Assembly: GCA_022457065.1 (NCBI GenBank)
Contig: JAJGBQ010000007.1
Coordinates: 806,001-870,000 of the forward strand
DNA: 64,000 nt
Reading direction: 5' to 3'
Origin: Curvularia sp. ZM96
Lineage: Eukaryota > Ascomycota > Dothideomycetes > Pleosporales > Pleosporaceae
The stretch's first letter is position 1. Every line of letters starts with the position of its first letter. This document shows positions 12,468 through 22,178 of the stretch, piece after piece. The notes beneath the pieces are model-generated. The model was given only the letters and a program-made list of their open reading frames with translations. It was not told where the DNA came from and searched no databases. The position numbers and the translations under genes are program-made.

Positions 12468-13058
12468 ATGGATCATTCGCGCGATCCTTGCCCATGGGTT
12501 ATTCTCAATGACTTCGGCGGTGCCTTCGCCATGGGTGTATGTCATGTTGAACGCAGCGTCCGTGGCACACATACTAACGTAACCTCAGGCAGTTGGAGGA
12601 GCGGTATGGCACGGTGTTAAAGGCGTATGTACCTCTATAGGCCCCCAGATGCGGCGCTGACAAGCATCTAGTTCCGTAATTCACCTTACGGCGAACGACG
12701 GATAGGCGCCATCACAGCAATCAAAGCCCGCGCACCTGTGCTCGGAGGCAACTTTGGTGTTTGGGGAGGACTTTTCAACACATACGACTGCGCAGTCAAG
12801 GGAATCCGGAAGAAGGAGGACCCGTGGAATGCCATTATCGCAGGCTTCTTCACAGGTGGATCGCTCGCAGTACGAGGAGGCTACAAGTCGATGCGCAACG
12901 GCGCGATATCATGCGCTATCCTATTAGCAGTCATCGAAGGAGTTTCGATTGGATTCAATCGCATGATGGCAGATAACACAAGGCTCGACGCTCCTCCACC
13001 ACCACCAAGCGACGCCGGAGCATCGCCTGGTGGTGGCGGTATGGCCGTGGCTGCATAG
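12468..13058 (+). CDS. tim17: Mitochondrial inner-membrane translocase subunit Tim17
   Basis: Core subunit of the TIM23 presequence translocase in the mitochondrial inner membrane. Three exons, 12468-12536, 12589-12624 and 12672-13058, give 163 residues, the usual family length. The N terminus MDHSRDPCPWVILNDFGGAF and the continuation AMGAVGGAVWHGVKG and FRNSP match Tim17, including the cysteine pair with the later cysteine. Four hydrophobic, glycine-rich segments with GxxxG motifs follow, including GGNFGVWGGLF and GFFTGG. Both introns begin GTATGT. The C-terminal tail is a P/G-rich extension (DAPPPPPSDAG), which is common in fungi. Confidence 0.95.
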
Positions 13059-13797
13059 GCGGTCACGTTTTACGGATTGTGTTTCGGAGCACGACTTACC
13101 TTCGTGTAAGAAAAAAAACTGACTGGAAGATGGTTGGACAAGGGGTGTTCTTGGGATGTTTTGGCATATACCGCAGGCAGGTTTGGCAGCGGACGGCGTT
13201 CACACTCTCCTCAGCTTTGTGCTATATCTGTATCATATACGCGACACGACTATACAACATCTAGCGGCATCTCTAGAAGACCGTATGAAGTGTCCAGACC
13301 TTCAGAAGACCACGAATTTACTTCTTCTCGACATGCCCAACTTTGAAAGGCGCATCCTACATTAAACATTGAATTTAGCGCAGCAATCTTGAGCGTAAAG
13401 TTCGGCCCGGTGATTCCGATGACATCATAGGTCCACCACTCAAGTAGCTTCAAGCATCTGTAGAAAAGAGCCATCTTAGATACCGTATGCAGAGTGTCTA
13501 CCCTTCTAATCTGGTAATTCCGAAGCTGGTAGCGCTGCACCCGAATGTTGCCAAACTCGTAAGCTAGCCGCTTCTAGTTGCTAGCGTCTTCGAGTCAGCT
13601 ACGCACTTACCGCCCGTCATCTCTACTACTTCAAGTTGACGCCCCAAATTCTAGCATTCGCATCATCACAATGCTATCTACACGCCACACAATATCTCAC
13701 GACGGACTATCGACACTCTACAACACCGCGTCTTTGCACACAAGGCGTCCGCTCAGTCAGCAACTCGCCTGAAGTTTGCCTCGTTTTCAGTGCAACC
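13059..13797. other. Spacer downstream of tim17
   Basis: tim17 3' flank followed by the 5' flank of the next gene. Open frames here are short and overlap in several frames; no gene supported. Confidence 0.5.
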
Positions 13798-15003
13798 ATG
13801 GCACCATCTAAACCATCAAGTTCTGTCACCTACAATATCAAGACCATCACCAAGAATTGGAAAATCAACCGCGTTCATGAATGTTTGCCTAGAGCTCTAT
13901 GGCCCAATAAGCAATTTGAGGCGACACAATGGGATATCGGAATTCTTACCCTCTTGAGTCAAATTTCCGCTATACCGAATGCCACCATCCCGGACTTTCG
14001 GGCAAAGGCAAGGCGTGCAATCAAGGAACGTCAAGAGCGGAACAGGACAGCAGCGGGGAAAGTAGGGTGGGTAAAAGTGACGGATTTGAAGTGTGTTTTA
14101 AAAGAGTATGAAAAGGAGATCGCAGACGCAGACGCTGAGAGAAGCGCCCAGGAGGAAAAGAAGTCAATAAGTGGCGTTCAATCAGAGACTATAGAATTGC
14201 CCAAAACACCCGTTGGACCTGTTGTCGATTCAGAAGAGGAAGAAGAAGAACAGGGCTCTTCCGAGCCTCTTCCAGGCGGGAAATACCAGTATCTCACTCA
14301 TGTTCGCCCATTGAAAGTCGACTTGAACCCTACGGCATCCCCAGCAAGGAAATTGGTTCAACCAAAAGTAACTCGAGGTAAGAAGCGGCAAGTAGACGAA
14401 GCTACAGCCGATCCTTCTGGGTTGGAAAAGCCAAGTCTGGTACAACAAGACCCTGATCCCCGGTCACCGAATGACACTGGCTTCCTCTCTGATTCTGAGT
14501 CGGAGAAGTCGAAACAGAAAGAACGGAAGAAGAAGAGGTTATCAAGGCTCGAACAGCATCCTGTCCGCGTGCCACACTGGCAGCAAGATCTAGACGATGT
14601 GGTGGGTAATAATCCATTGTTGTCAAATGGGACAAGGATAGGCAACGGAGCCATATCTGGCGATGTGCCTGGAGATGGAAATGAGGATATGGACCCAGAG
14701 ATGAATCTAGAAAATCTTCCCAGTATTCCGGATAATGCAACAGTCACGGAGAGAAAGGAGATGGAGGAGCTGAGGCTTCGGATGGAACAGCGCATATGGA
14801 GGATCAAAGTGCTCAGAATCAGGGAGAGGGAGGGCCGTGGGAAAGAAATCATCGGACAAGGCGAAATTTCGGACCATGAAGTCGATCAAGGGGAAGACGA
14901 AGACGCAGATGAGGATACAGACGAGCATGACAAGGAGAATGGTAACAATGACGCAGATACTCAAGGTGAACGCAGAGTATTAAGGAGTAGGAAAGGGAAG
15001 TGA
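13798..15003 (+). CDS. Uncharacterised charged protein
   Basis: Single exon of 401 residues from the ATG at 13798 (MAPSKPSSS). The frame stays open upstream to 13636, but the composition before 13798 looks like untranslated leader. The first 130 residues look globular and may form a small helical DNA- or protein-binding module (KNWKINRVHECLPRALWP, then TLLSQISAIPNATIPDFRAK). The remainder is strongly acidic and basic by turns, with EEEEEEQ, KKKRLSRLEQ and a D/E-rich end (EDEDADEDTDEHD) closing in RRVLRSRKGK. A nuclear, chromatin-associated role would fit the composition but is inference. I do not recognise the family. Confidence 0.6.
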   Translation: MAPSKPSSSVTYNIKTITKNWKINRVHECLPRALWPNKQFEATQWDIGILTLLSQISAIPNATIPDFRAKARRAIKERQERNRTAAGKVGWVKVTDLKCVLKEYEKEIADADAERSAQEEKKSISGVQSETIELPKTPVGPVVDSEEEEEEQGSSEPLPGGKYQYLTHVRPLKVDLNPTASPARKLVQPKVTRGKKRQVDEATADPSGLEKPSLVQQDPDPRSPNDTGFLSDSESEKSKQKERKKKRLSRLEQHPVRVPHWQQDLDDVVGNNPLLSNGTRIGNGAISGDVPGDGNEDMDPEMNLENLPSIPDNATVTERKEMEELRLRMEQRIWRIKVLRIREREGRGKEIIGQGEISDHEVDQGEDEDADEDTDEHDKENGNNDADTQGERRVLRSRKGK

Positions 15004-15797
15004 GAGAATAATGTAAGCAGGATGAGCAATGGACAAGGATAGCAGCCCGCAAAGGTACTTTCATCTTGGACCACAAATAACAGCATATGAACATTTCGTA
15101 CTACCTTGCATATATTCCTTTGTGATTCTAGAGATTAAACTGCTAAGAAATGAAATAGATATAAATTCTTGCACATCGCTTCTTGTTCTTCACCTGTCAG
15201 TTCAACAAGTTTTAAGTTGGCAAACACGAAGTTTACTCTGTGAAACGAAGATTGGCGGTAGCCTAGCGAGGACATGATTTCTAAGCTTATCTCAAAGGGA
15301 TATGTGGCTTAGAGAAAGTAGATCCACTTGACACTTTGAGTAAAGGGGCTAATTATTCTTTACTCTGGTGTGCTTACGTAGAATCTACTGAGAAATTTTT
15401 GAATCTCCATATATCATCTTTACACAGTGATCGTGAATGAGACAGAATACATATATTGTTTCGAAATGGTAGTACATGTGTTCGATATTCGCGAGGTTGA
15501 TGTACATGTGCACAATGCTTCCGTACTCTCACATCCCACCCTCACTGTTCATTCGCAGATCTGCACCCAATCTTATCATTCACTGATCACATTGTCTCGA
15601 TAACAGTGTCGATTTCTATTTCTAACAATTTATTTCTTAGTATAAATTCTCGAGTTCTCTCAAGTCAATGTTACTCGGCCACAGTTAGCGATAATTCAAG
15701 TACAGAACAGTAAGCAACCACTACCATCCTCTTTGAGCTTCCCAGATTCACCTCAATCCGGAATAAAAACAGGAAAACTAAAATAAGAACACTAAAA
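15004..15797. other. AT-rich spacer
   Basis: Intergenic DNA with no supported coding frame. TATA-like TATAAA occurs near 15641, about 155 bases before the next start codon. Confidence 0.45.
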
Positions 15798-16463
15798 ATG
15801 CCCTTTTTGAAACTCGGTAAATCGACCGACACATCCAGGCGGTTTAATCAGTCATCAGGCAGTAGTAGTACTAGCAGGTATACAGACATCCCTCATAGTA
15901 GTACCCACTCCTCTCAGTCACGTCCACATACCCCTAGAAGTAAACCATCCCAGTCTGGAGGTTGCAGTTACAGCGACTACTCGCCCTCTTCTCATCGCAC
16001 CACATCTAGCCGCAGCGCACATGGTAACCACCACCAACGCATAGACGTTAGTCCCGTACGCGAAGCAACGCGCCCATATGTTTTCGGTAGTACGTACGGA
16101 GACCGCCCTGTAAGTCCCCTTGGTACCTCTCGCTTCGAACAGCCATCACCCTGGTCTAATCGCCATGCCCCGTCTCGCCGACCGCAGACCTCTACTATGC
16201 GCGACGAACATGGTTTTAGCATTCGAAACCCGCATTCACAGCGTTCGCAGGGAAACACGTATGGTATGAGTGCAAATGCACCCTTTAGTACGGATGAGTA
16301 TGAGCATTTTGAGCCTAGAGGAAGGCACCGAGGATACAGTGAAGCTGCAGTGAGCCAGAGCGGGCGCGGTGATGCGTATGGGGCGAGTCGAGGTTCGAGG
16401 CAGGCGTATAATATGCAGTCGGACTTTCGTAACGGAGGAGTCGGTGATTGGATGAGCTACTAG
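15798..16463 (+). CDS. Ser/Arg/His-rich low-complexity protein
   Basis: Single-exon frame of 221 residues with an ATG in good context. It is rich in S, T, R, P and H throughout (for example SSGSSSTSRYTDIPHSSTHS) and has no signal peptide, membrane segment or recognisable domain. Such proteins are often lineage-specific in Pleosporales. Coding status rests on the long unbroken frame and the AT-rich leader upstream; function unknown. Confidence 0.5.
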   Translation: MPFLKLGKSTDTSRRFNQSSGSSSTSRYTDIPHSSTHSSQSRPHTPRSKPSQSGGCSYSDYSPSSHRTTSSRSAHGNHHQRIDVSPVREATRPYVFGSTYGDRPVSPLGTSRFEQPSPWSNRHAPSRRPQTSTMRDEHGFSIRNPHSQRSQGNTYGMSANAPFSTDEYEHFEPRGRHRGYSEAAVSQSGRGDAYGASRGSRQAYNMQSDFRNGGVGDWMSY

Positions 16464-16965
16464 GTTTTAGTCCGTTATAAGCTAGCAAGTGGTGCGGTCG
16501 TAATAGGAGACATAAAATATTTCCCTTTGTAATAGAATAACTAACGTACATCCACACTTCACGGAACACGGGACTGAGATCGTGGATCCCATTTTAGAAG
16601 GTCCTGAATAGTCAACACAGCAGCTCCCACATGTATTTAAGCCCATGTAATTTACGTCACGTAGTTTTCGCACATCAACAGACAAGCCAAGCTCGTGTTT
16701 TCATAAATCAGCGTTTTAGTCATATTCGATCACATGGCGAATGCCTGTCTCTTGGTTCGCTCAGCATGAGTAACGTTATTTGTCTATGAAGCACAATGTC
16801 GTTCCTAACATGGATACATCTCCGCTACTGGAGCTGCCCATGATATCGCTATAACATTTGCTTGCTCGACTTCTTTCATTACTGCTGCTCTTCTCTTGAG
16901 AGCTCAAAGACCCGCCTCTCCTTGTTCCGTTGTGGGCATCGTGCGCTTACGGTCTCGTTTTCCCT
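16464..16965. other. Convergent 3' flanks
   Basis: AT-rich sequence between two convergent genes. No gene seen. Confidence 0.45.
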
Positions 16966-17700
16966 TCATCGCGGCCACTCCGTTCGGATAAAATATCTAC
17001 CTTCAATAGCGCTTAGTCGTACCTGCCCACAAGTGCCAGTGGACAAGCCAAGGTAGACCTTCAGGAAAAAACTGGCTTCTGTCATTCTATGAACGCCATG
17101 GAGTGCCTTATGGGCATTGATCAAGTTAGAGAATTTCCTATAATCGCCTGTATCAGCCAGGATATACATAAAGGTAGGCACCTGAGCACTAACTGGAAGT
17201 CGCAATCTACTCTTCCGCAGGAGGAGTCGTTTGGAATAATTGGTAGATTTGCCGGATCTGGATACACTCGATACTTCCCCAGGTTCGAACTCTTGTTCGA
17301 TGTTGCCCAGATTTGACTTTCCACTACCACACTCCCTCAGTGGTATCACTTCTATAGATGAAGTGATCAAAATTGTATTGATATACTCTTCGTTTCGGAT
17401 CCAAGTAGCGAGCGCTTCGAGTTGGAAATACTCGGCTTCATGGATTAAGCTCGCATATAAAGGCAGATCAAAGCCATTCGTCCGAGTCCAGAAAATGGGA
17501 GGTACGGAGCTTCGTAAGAAGTCTAGGATATGTTCGAATAGAAAGGGACTTCGATCGACGAAAGGCATCCCGTCAATGTAACAAGTACTCCCAGTCCACT
17601 GATCCGAGAGCATTGCGTTTAAGAATGGTGACCGTTCAAGTGTAGACTTGAGTGTAGTGAATGAGCGGCCGCCCACATTGATCATGTATGGTCCGGCCAT
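16966..17700 (-). CDS. BTB/POZ (KCTD-type T1) domain protein
   Basis: Single exon of 244 residues. The start is the ATG at 17700 (MAGPYMINVGGR). Residues about 5-105 match a potassium-channel-tetramerisation-type BTB fold: INVGGRSFTTLKSTLERSPF, then a WTG loop, DRSPFLFEHILDFLRS, and a helix ending in EAEYFQLEALATWI. Such proteins are commonly adaptors for cullin-3 ubiquitin ligases (family knowledge). The C-terminal 130 residues contain a serine-rich basic segment and a second folded stretch (TFMYILADTGDYRKFSNLIN) that I cannot place. It borders an AT-rich island. Confidence 0.75.
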   Translation of the reverse strand: MAGPYMINVGGRSFTTLKSTLERSPFLNAMLSDQWTGSTCYIDGMPFVDRSPFLFEHILDFLRSSVPPIFWTRTNGFDLPLYASLIHEAEYFQLEALATWIRNEEYINTILITSSIEVIPLRECGSGKSNLGNIEQEFEPGEVSSVSRSGKSTNYSKRLLLRKSRLRLPVSAQVPTFMYILADTGDYRKFSNLINAHKALHGVHRMTEASFFLKVYLGLSTGTCGQVRLSAIEGRYFIRTEWPR

Positions 17701-17925
17701 TGATGCGGCTGTACCTAGAGACGAAGGATCATGGAGCAAGACTAGGAGGTTGCAGGTCAATTTGGAATATGTAAGCGCGCTTGGCTTGACTTTGCGCTAA
17801 AGATGTAAAACACCCTATTTGAGATAGCCTGGCTATTTTGGTGGCTTGGCTCTTTGTTCCGTCATGCAGGGCTAGCAGGGGGAATGGCCTACCTTCAGAG
17901 CGGTCCGGTACAGTGGGTGTACGTT
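17701..17925. other. Left border of AT-rich island
   Basis: Short spacer where base composition falls from normal coding levels to strongly AT-rich. No gene. Confidence 0.4.
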
Positions 17926-17968
17926 ACTATAATGACACAATTATAAGTACTTTCACTTTGTAGTACTA
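17926..17968 (+). repeat. Left terminal inverted repeat
   Basis: AT-rich sequence whose inner part reads ACTTTGTAGTACTA; its reverse complement recurs at 19839-19882. Confidence 0.5.
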
Positions 17969-18007
17969 TCATAACCTATGGATATTATGAAAATTATATT
18001 AACTTAT

Positions 18008-18271
18008 TTAAGTATAACTACTTATATGGACATCTAAGAAACCAAAACTGTTGAGAAATGGGGTCGCTGCTTGTTCTATTATAGACTCAGAGGTAGAGGT
18101 CTCTACCTTCCACTTGTTCGTAGCAGACTCAGAGGCAGCGGGATCGATCGATTCTATGAGAGGATTAGATTGATATGAGGCGATATAATTTACCAACAAA
18201 TGCAATTTTTTATGAAAAGGGCCTGAGAAGCTGCTATTGAGATAACAGCATTCTTTGCAGATGTATAGCAT
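18008..18271 (-). pseudogene. Possible gene remnant with Cys/His cluster
   Basis: Reverse open frame of about 87 codons from MLYICKECC. Read from slightly upstream it begins CDAHGTFHIM and continues ICKECCYLNSSF, so cysteines and histidines are spaced as in a small zinc-binding module. A second short frame with its own ATG at 18348 overlaps in a different register and stops at 18271-18273, which would fit a frameshifted gene. It lies in an AT-rich, probably mutated element. Function unknown and coding status doubtful. Confidence 0.25.
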
Positions 18272-18874
18272 TATATGGAAGGTTCCGTGGGCATCGCAAT
18301 TCTAATAGAACGCTCCAAGTTAGCTAATGATAGCGGGGTAGATGACATGAGAAAAGTTGATTGTAGAGCTGATTGAAGGTATTCAGGACTTATCCATACC
18401 ATTCTAACAACTAGTCACTTGCATTAGGGCGTTCGCTAGTAATGCATGTTCTGCTGCACGCTGCATATTGAGCCGAAAAGGGGGCACCGCATTCTTTCCA
18501 GCTGCAGGCGAAGACGGGTGATTTTGCCCGCGGAGTGGCGCGCGCGTGTAATATATGGGGCTCGCATGGATCGCCCTCCAATCTCATAGCTAGGCAGACA
18601 CAGCCAACAATGCTACTCTACCTTTATGCAGATAAGATCACATGCCTAGCTAGTCCAATTAGATCTTCAGATCACCTATTAAACTATGTCATTGTACTCA
18701 AGTATAACGCTAGAAGGTATTGGAACACAACTAACCTTATAAACTTAATCTGCACAGCCTTCCCCATCATCCCCTCACATCCATCATCACACATATTCTG
18801 TGCACCAACTTATAACTTCTCATACTCCAAACATACACTTAGCATCAAGGATTTTACTTCTTCTTACCTCTCAC

Positions 18875-19396
18875 ATGTCACAACAAGGGGATTCTTCTCG
18901 TCCTTTACAAGGTAGTCCGTCCTTATGCGACAATATTTATTCTTATCTTTCTAGTGTATAATCTAAAATTTAGTAGGAAGAGACACGGCAACGCAGTCTA
19001 CAGCTAAGTCATTGACTCGTAGCAACCAAGATCAGAAAATTACGGATGGAGAATCAACTTTGGACAAGACACCAGGTACTATTATTCTAAGCTTCCCCTT
19101 GTGTAGACATCTGTATACATAACTAACATCCTTGATTAGTACCTAATGTTGTTGATTCGTCACCCCATTCATCGACGCAGCCTCTAAGCCAGGACGACGA
19201 CAAAGTTTGTGAGCAGGAGTGGGAAGTTGTACCTAGTCCCAAAGACACCACAGATATCAGTACTGGGGGAATATCAAGTCACTTCAATCTTCAGCTTGGT
19301 TGGGGAGCATGGAGGTTTACTTTGTTTAACTGGGATGTGGATATAAAGGGGCATGTCCACAGTGGCGAAGGGAGATGTAAACAACAGGAGCGATAG
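18875..19396 (+). CDS. Small three-exon gene of unknown function in the AT-rich island
   Basis: Exons 18875-18911, 18974-19075 and 19140-19396 give 131 residues. Both introns (62 and 64 nt) start GTA, end TAG and are phase 1; the second has a strong branch site (TAACTAAC, about 20 nt before the acceptor). All three exons are open in one continuous frame, and the ATG follows a CT-rich leader typical of fungal promoters. The protein begins MSQQGDSSRPL, is hydrophilic and S/T/D-rich to about residue 90, then has a tryptophan-rich end (EWEVVPSP, later LGWGAWRFTLFNWDV). There is no signal peptide or membrane segment. I recognise no family. It sits inside the inverted-repeat interval. The tidy splice structure argues for a real gene; expression is untested. 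Confidence 0.45.
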
Positions 19397-20088
19397 ATAA
19401 GACTATGCAAAAATACAGAAATCGCTGGATTTTGGTTGCGCATTCCTGGCTCATTCTTTCAACAGGCATTGACACAATAAGACGCGTAGGCATGCTAAAC
19501 AGAACTCCCACTTTCCTATACACACATTCTTTCAATAACTATGTGCTTTTAGCGCTGCTCCTAAGAGTCACCACTCAATGAAATTCGTCATAAGCGATGA
19601 ATCTTTATGCCATCGATAGTGATACCTATATCCTATTCTATCCTCAATCCTTGATAGAACTAAGCTTGGAATCGACTCACTCTATAACACCATGAAATGG
19701 ACTTAGTTTTACTAAAATGTACTACAAACCTGACAATTCTGCAGGGACACTTCGAGTGAGTTTCTTGACTCTTAGCAAACCTAACACTTAATATAATTAG
19801 AACCAGACGTATAGTAGGTAGTTATAAATTATAGTAACTAGTACTACAAAGTCAAAGCACCTATAATTTTATTTATTATAGTGGCTGTTCTAATATGAAG
19901 GGATGTACGTTAGTCATTTACTAACATTTCCATCGTCAATCTCCATTGACTTGAAAAGCTAATATATCCTATAAGATTATTCTAGAGTTTGTGTCTATGC
20001 CATAATGTACTCAAAGCAGAACATGAAACAAGGGTCGTAAACTGCTCTTTCACTTCAATGCTGGGTTAACGCCGCTCGATCTATCGTG
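19397..20088. other. AT-rich tail of the island
   Basis: TA-rich sequence containing the right inverted repeat; no gene seen. Composition returns to normal near 20050. Confidence 0.45.
19839..19882 (-). repeat. Right terminal inverted repeat
   Basis: Imperfect reverse complement of 17926-17968; identical over TAGTACTACAAAGT at the inner edge. Confidence 0.5.
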
Positions 20089-22178
20089 TTAAACTCCGAC
20101 CATTCTCCTGCCGCTTGCAAACTTTCCTTCGTCCACCGTGTTCTTCTCTTTAGTCGCATCAGTAGTCATCGTATGCGCAGTGTCACAATCCCTATAATTA
20201 TCCTGCTCGTCTTCGGTGATAAGGTCATTTGGCAGATTGATAGCGCGATCGAGCCCATGAGGCAGTCCCCTATGCCTTCCACGCACCATCATGGCGCAGA
20301 TGACTAATTTGCTAAATACCGTGAATTGACCGGATAGTGCAGCAAGGTTCGTAGGATATCCCAACGAAATTCCAACATTGCAATATGCCGAGACGACTTC
20401 GAAAAGAATAGCGAAAACGGAGAAGGCCTATTTGAACACACCAGTAGTTAGTGTCTTTTCTCTCGCCTTGTAATACGTAAGAATGAAAGATACGTACCCA
20501 ATCGTCGTGACTCATGACCCTCTTGCTCTCGGCACAGCAGATTAAGAAAACGCCTAGGAAGATATACCACAAGTCAAAGCTTAGCTGGTTACGCATGAGA
20601 TTAATGAGGTAAGTTTTTCCGTCGGTATCATCATCAACACTTCGCTCTGCTGCATAGAGTGCCACGGGCCTCTCCTCATAACTCTCACTCATACGTATGC
20701 TTATGGCGATCGGGTACACAGATATGTACATCATAACGACTAGGCTAAGTTGAGTCGCTGGATTTAAATTCGCGAGGTTGAACGACGCGGTACCCGTGTG
20801 GCGTGTGCACACGGACTGAAAGAGGGCGGCAAGTATGCGGGGTCCGAGAGGAAGAATGTTGACTTCGGGGTTGTCGAGATCGAGAACGACTATGATGAGG
20901 GTGTCGACGAAATTCAGAAAAACCAGGATAGCGGCAAGGACCCAGGTCACGGTGCTAGGAAACAGGAGCGTATAGCATCGTCGAGGATGGTCGAGTAGAA
21001 AGCGCAAAGACTCGTTCGTTGAGGAGTTTGTTGGGGTCACTTTCCATATGAGCCAGATTGCTAAGCGCAGGAATACTGGGTAAAAGGTGTTGCCAGCAAA
21101 GCCAAGGAAGCACATGACGAGCATAGGCCAGGTTGCGTCGCGAAAAGAGATCATGCCGTCTGGTGTGAGGGTAAGGCCCAGGTTGCTAATCATAGTTTGC
21201 GATGAGTACAAAGCCCTGACAATTGTTAACAAAAAACACCATTTCATCACGCATACCAAGTCCATACCACCAGGTTGGATTCTGGCCCTGTGAGGCGAGG
21301 TACTCCCTGTATCTTGAGGGAGCAAGATGGATCCACGGTATCAAGCAAATGGCACCGAACAGATGCAGACCAAAGAAATATCCTGATGTTGTTGTTAGAT
21401 TTCTAATTCAGAAACGATGGTGCTTGACTTACCAACGACAACCTTGAGGAGGGTACGTAGAGCGCGATATTCAACACCACCTAACTCTTCTCTAGTCTCA
21501 AATGTGATTTGACCTCTAGTCGAAGCTCCGTTTTTCTCGTGCTTGCCGGAAATTTGAAGCTCCTCTTCTGAGATCGACGCGTCAGTTTGACTTCCGTCTA
21601 CATCGCTGGTTTCTGAAACATGAGACGGGTCCTTGATTCCCAGATTGATTGAATTCCTAGAAGCCGTAGGTTTCCTGTGTGCAGCAGCTATCCATTCGTT
21701 AACTTCTGGCAGAAAGACTACGGTGAGCTTCCCACTTACGTATCCCCTTAAGCTTCTGGTTGAACCATCGTAATCTCATGACAACAACGATGATATTGAC
21801 AAAGCCCAAATTGGCTAGTATGGGTGTAAAGTAGAGCCATACTTGTTGATATGTTTTCAGGGATTTAAGATCGATACTAACATCTCATTAAACCCCATGC
21901 CTTGCCGATATGCGCTTACGCAAATGAGATAAAACTCACGGATTTAACCCAGAAGAAGTCGACGCGCTCGCTCCGAAGTAATACGCATCTATGGCTCTAA
22001 TATTGCCGTATGGATATATGACAATGAAGGCCAGGATTCCAAGAGTCAAAATGTACGCATCTATACCGAGTCAGTACCTGGGTACCTCGTATTCAGCTAG
22101 CTGAGAAGGCTGGTATAGCGGCTTGCAGTAGGTGGACTGACAATGTAGTGTGAGGAAGTTGATTGGCAGCTTCCACAT
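20089..22178 (-). CDS. trk1: Trk-type high-affinity potassium transporter
   Basis: Plasma-membrane K+ uptake protein of the fungal TRK family. Seven exons fit: 22178-22142, 22060-21940, 21876-21740, 21687-21433, 21382-21268, 21215-20498 and 20427-20089, total 573 residues, all joins GT-AG and in frame. The start MWKLPINFLTLHY resembles the first membrane span of TRK proteins. The first pore loop reads FGASASTSSGLNP, followed by LKTYQQVWLYFTPILANLGFVN. Later pore regions are NLGLTLTPDGM, FQSVCTRHTG and VVSAYCNVGISLGYP, followed by RGRHRGLPHGLDRAI. The cytoplasmic loop between repeats 1 and 2 is only about 90 residues, so the protein is much shorter than yeast Trk1 (1235 residues). It is close to the AT-rich island. 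Confidence 0.88.

Larger units (their letters stand above)
17926..19882. mobile_element. Putative degenerate DNA element with terminal inverted repeats
   Basis: A sequence at 17926-17968 and the reverse complement of 19839-19882 agree over about 43 positions with roughly eight differences; the innermost 14 bases are identical (ACTTTGTAGTACTA). Several differences are G versus A, as repeat-induced mutation would leave. The 1.96 kb between them is AT-rich and contains a spliced open gene (18875-19396) and a reverse open frame (18008-18271). No transposase was recognised, so this may be a non-autonomous element or the remains of one. Clear target-site duplications were not found; a shared TGTACGTTA occurs at 17918-17926 and 19904-19912 but does not abut the right repeat. 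Confidence 0.4.

Noticed and set aside
17918..19912. TGTACGTTA at both sides as a target-site duplication
   Set aside because: The right copy is about 20 bases beyond the inverted repeat, so the geometry does not fit a clean insertion; kept only as an observation.
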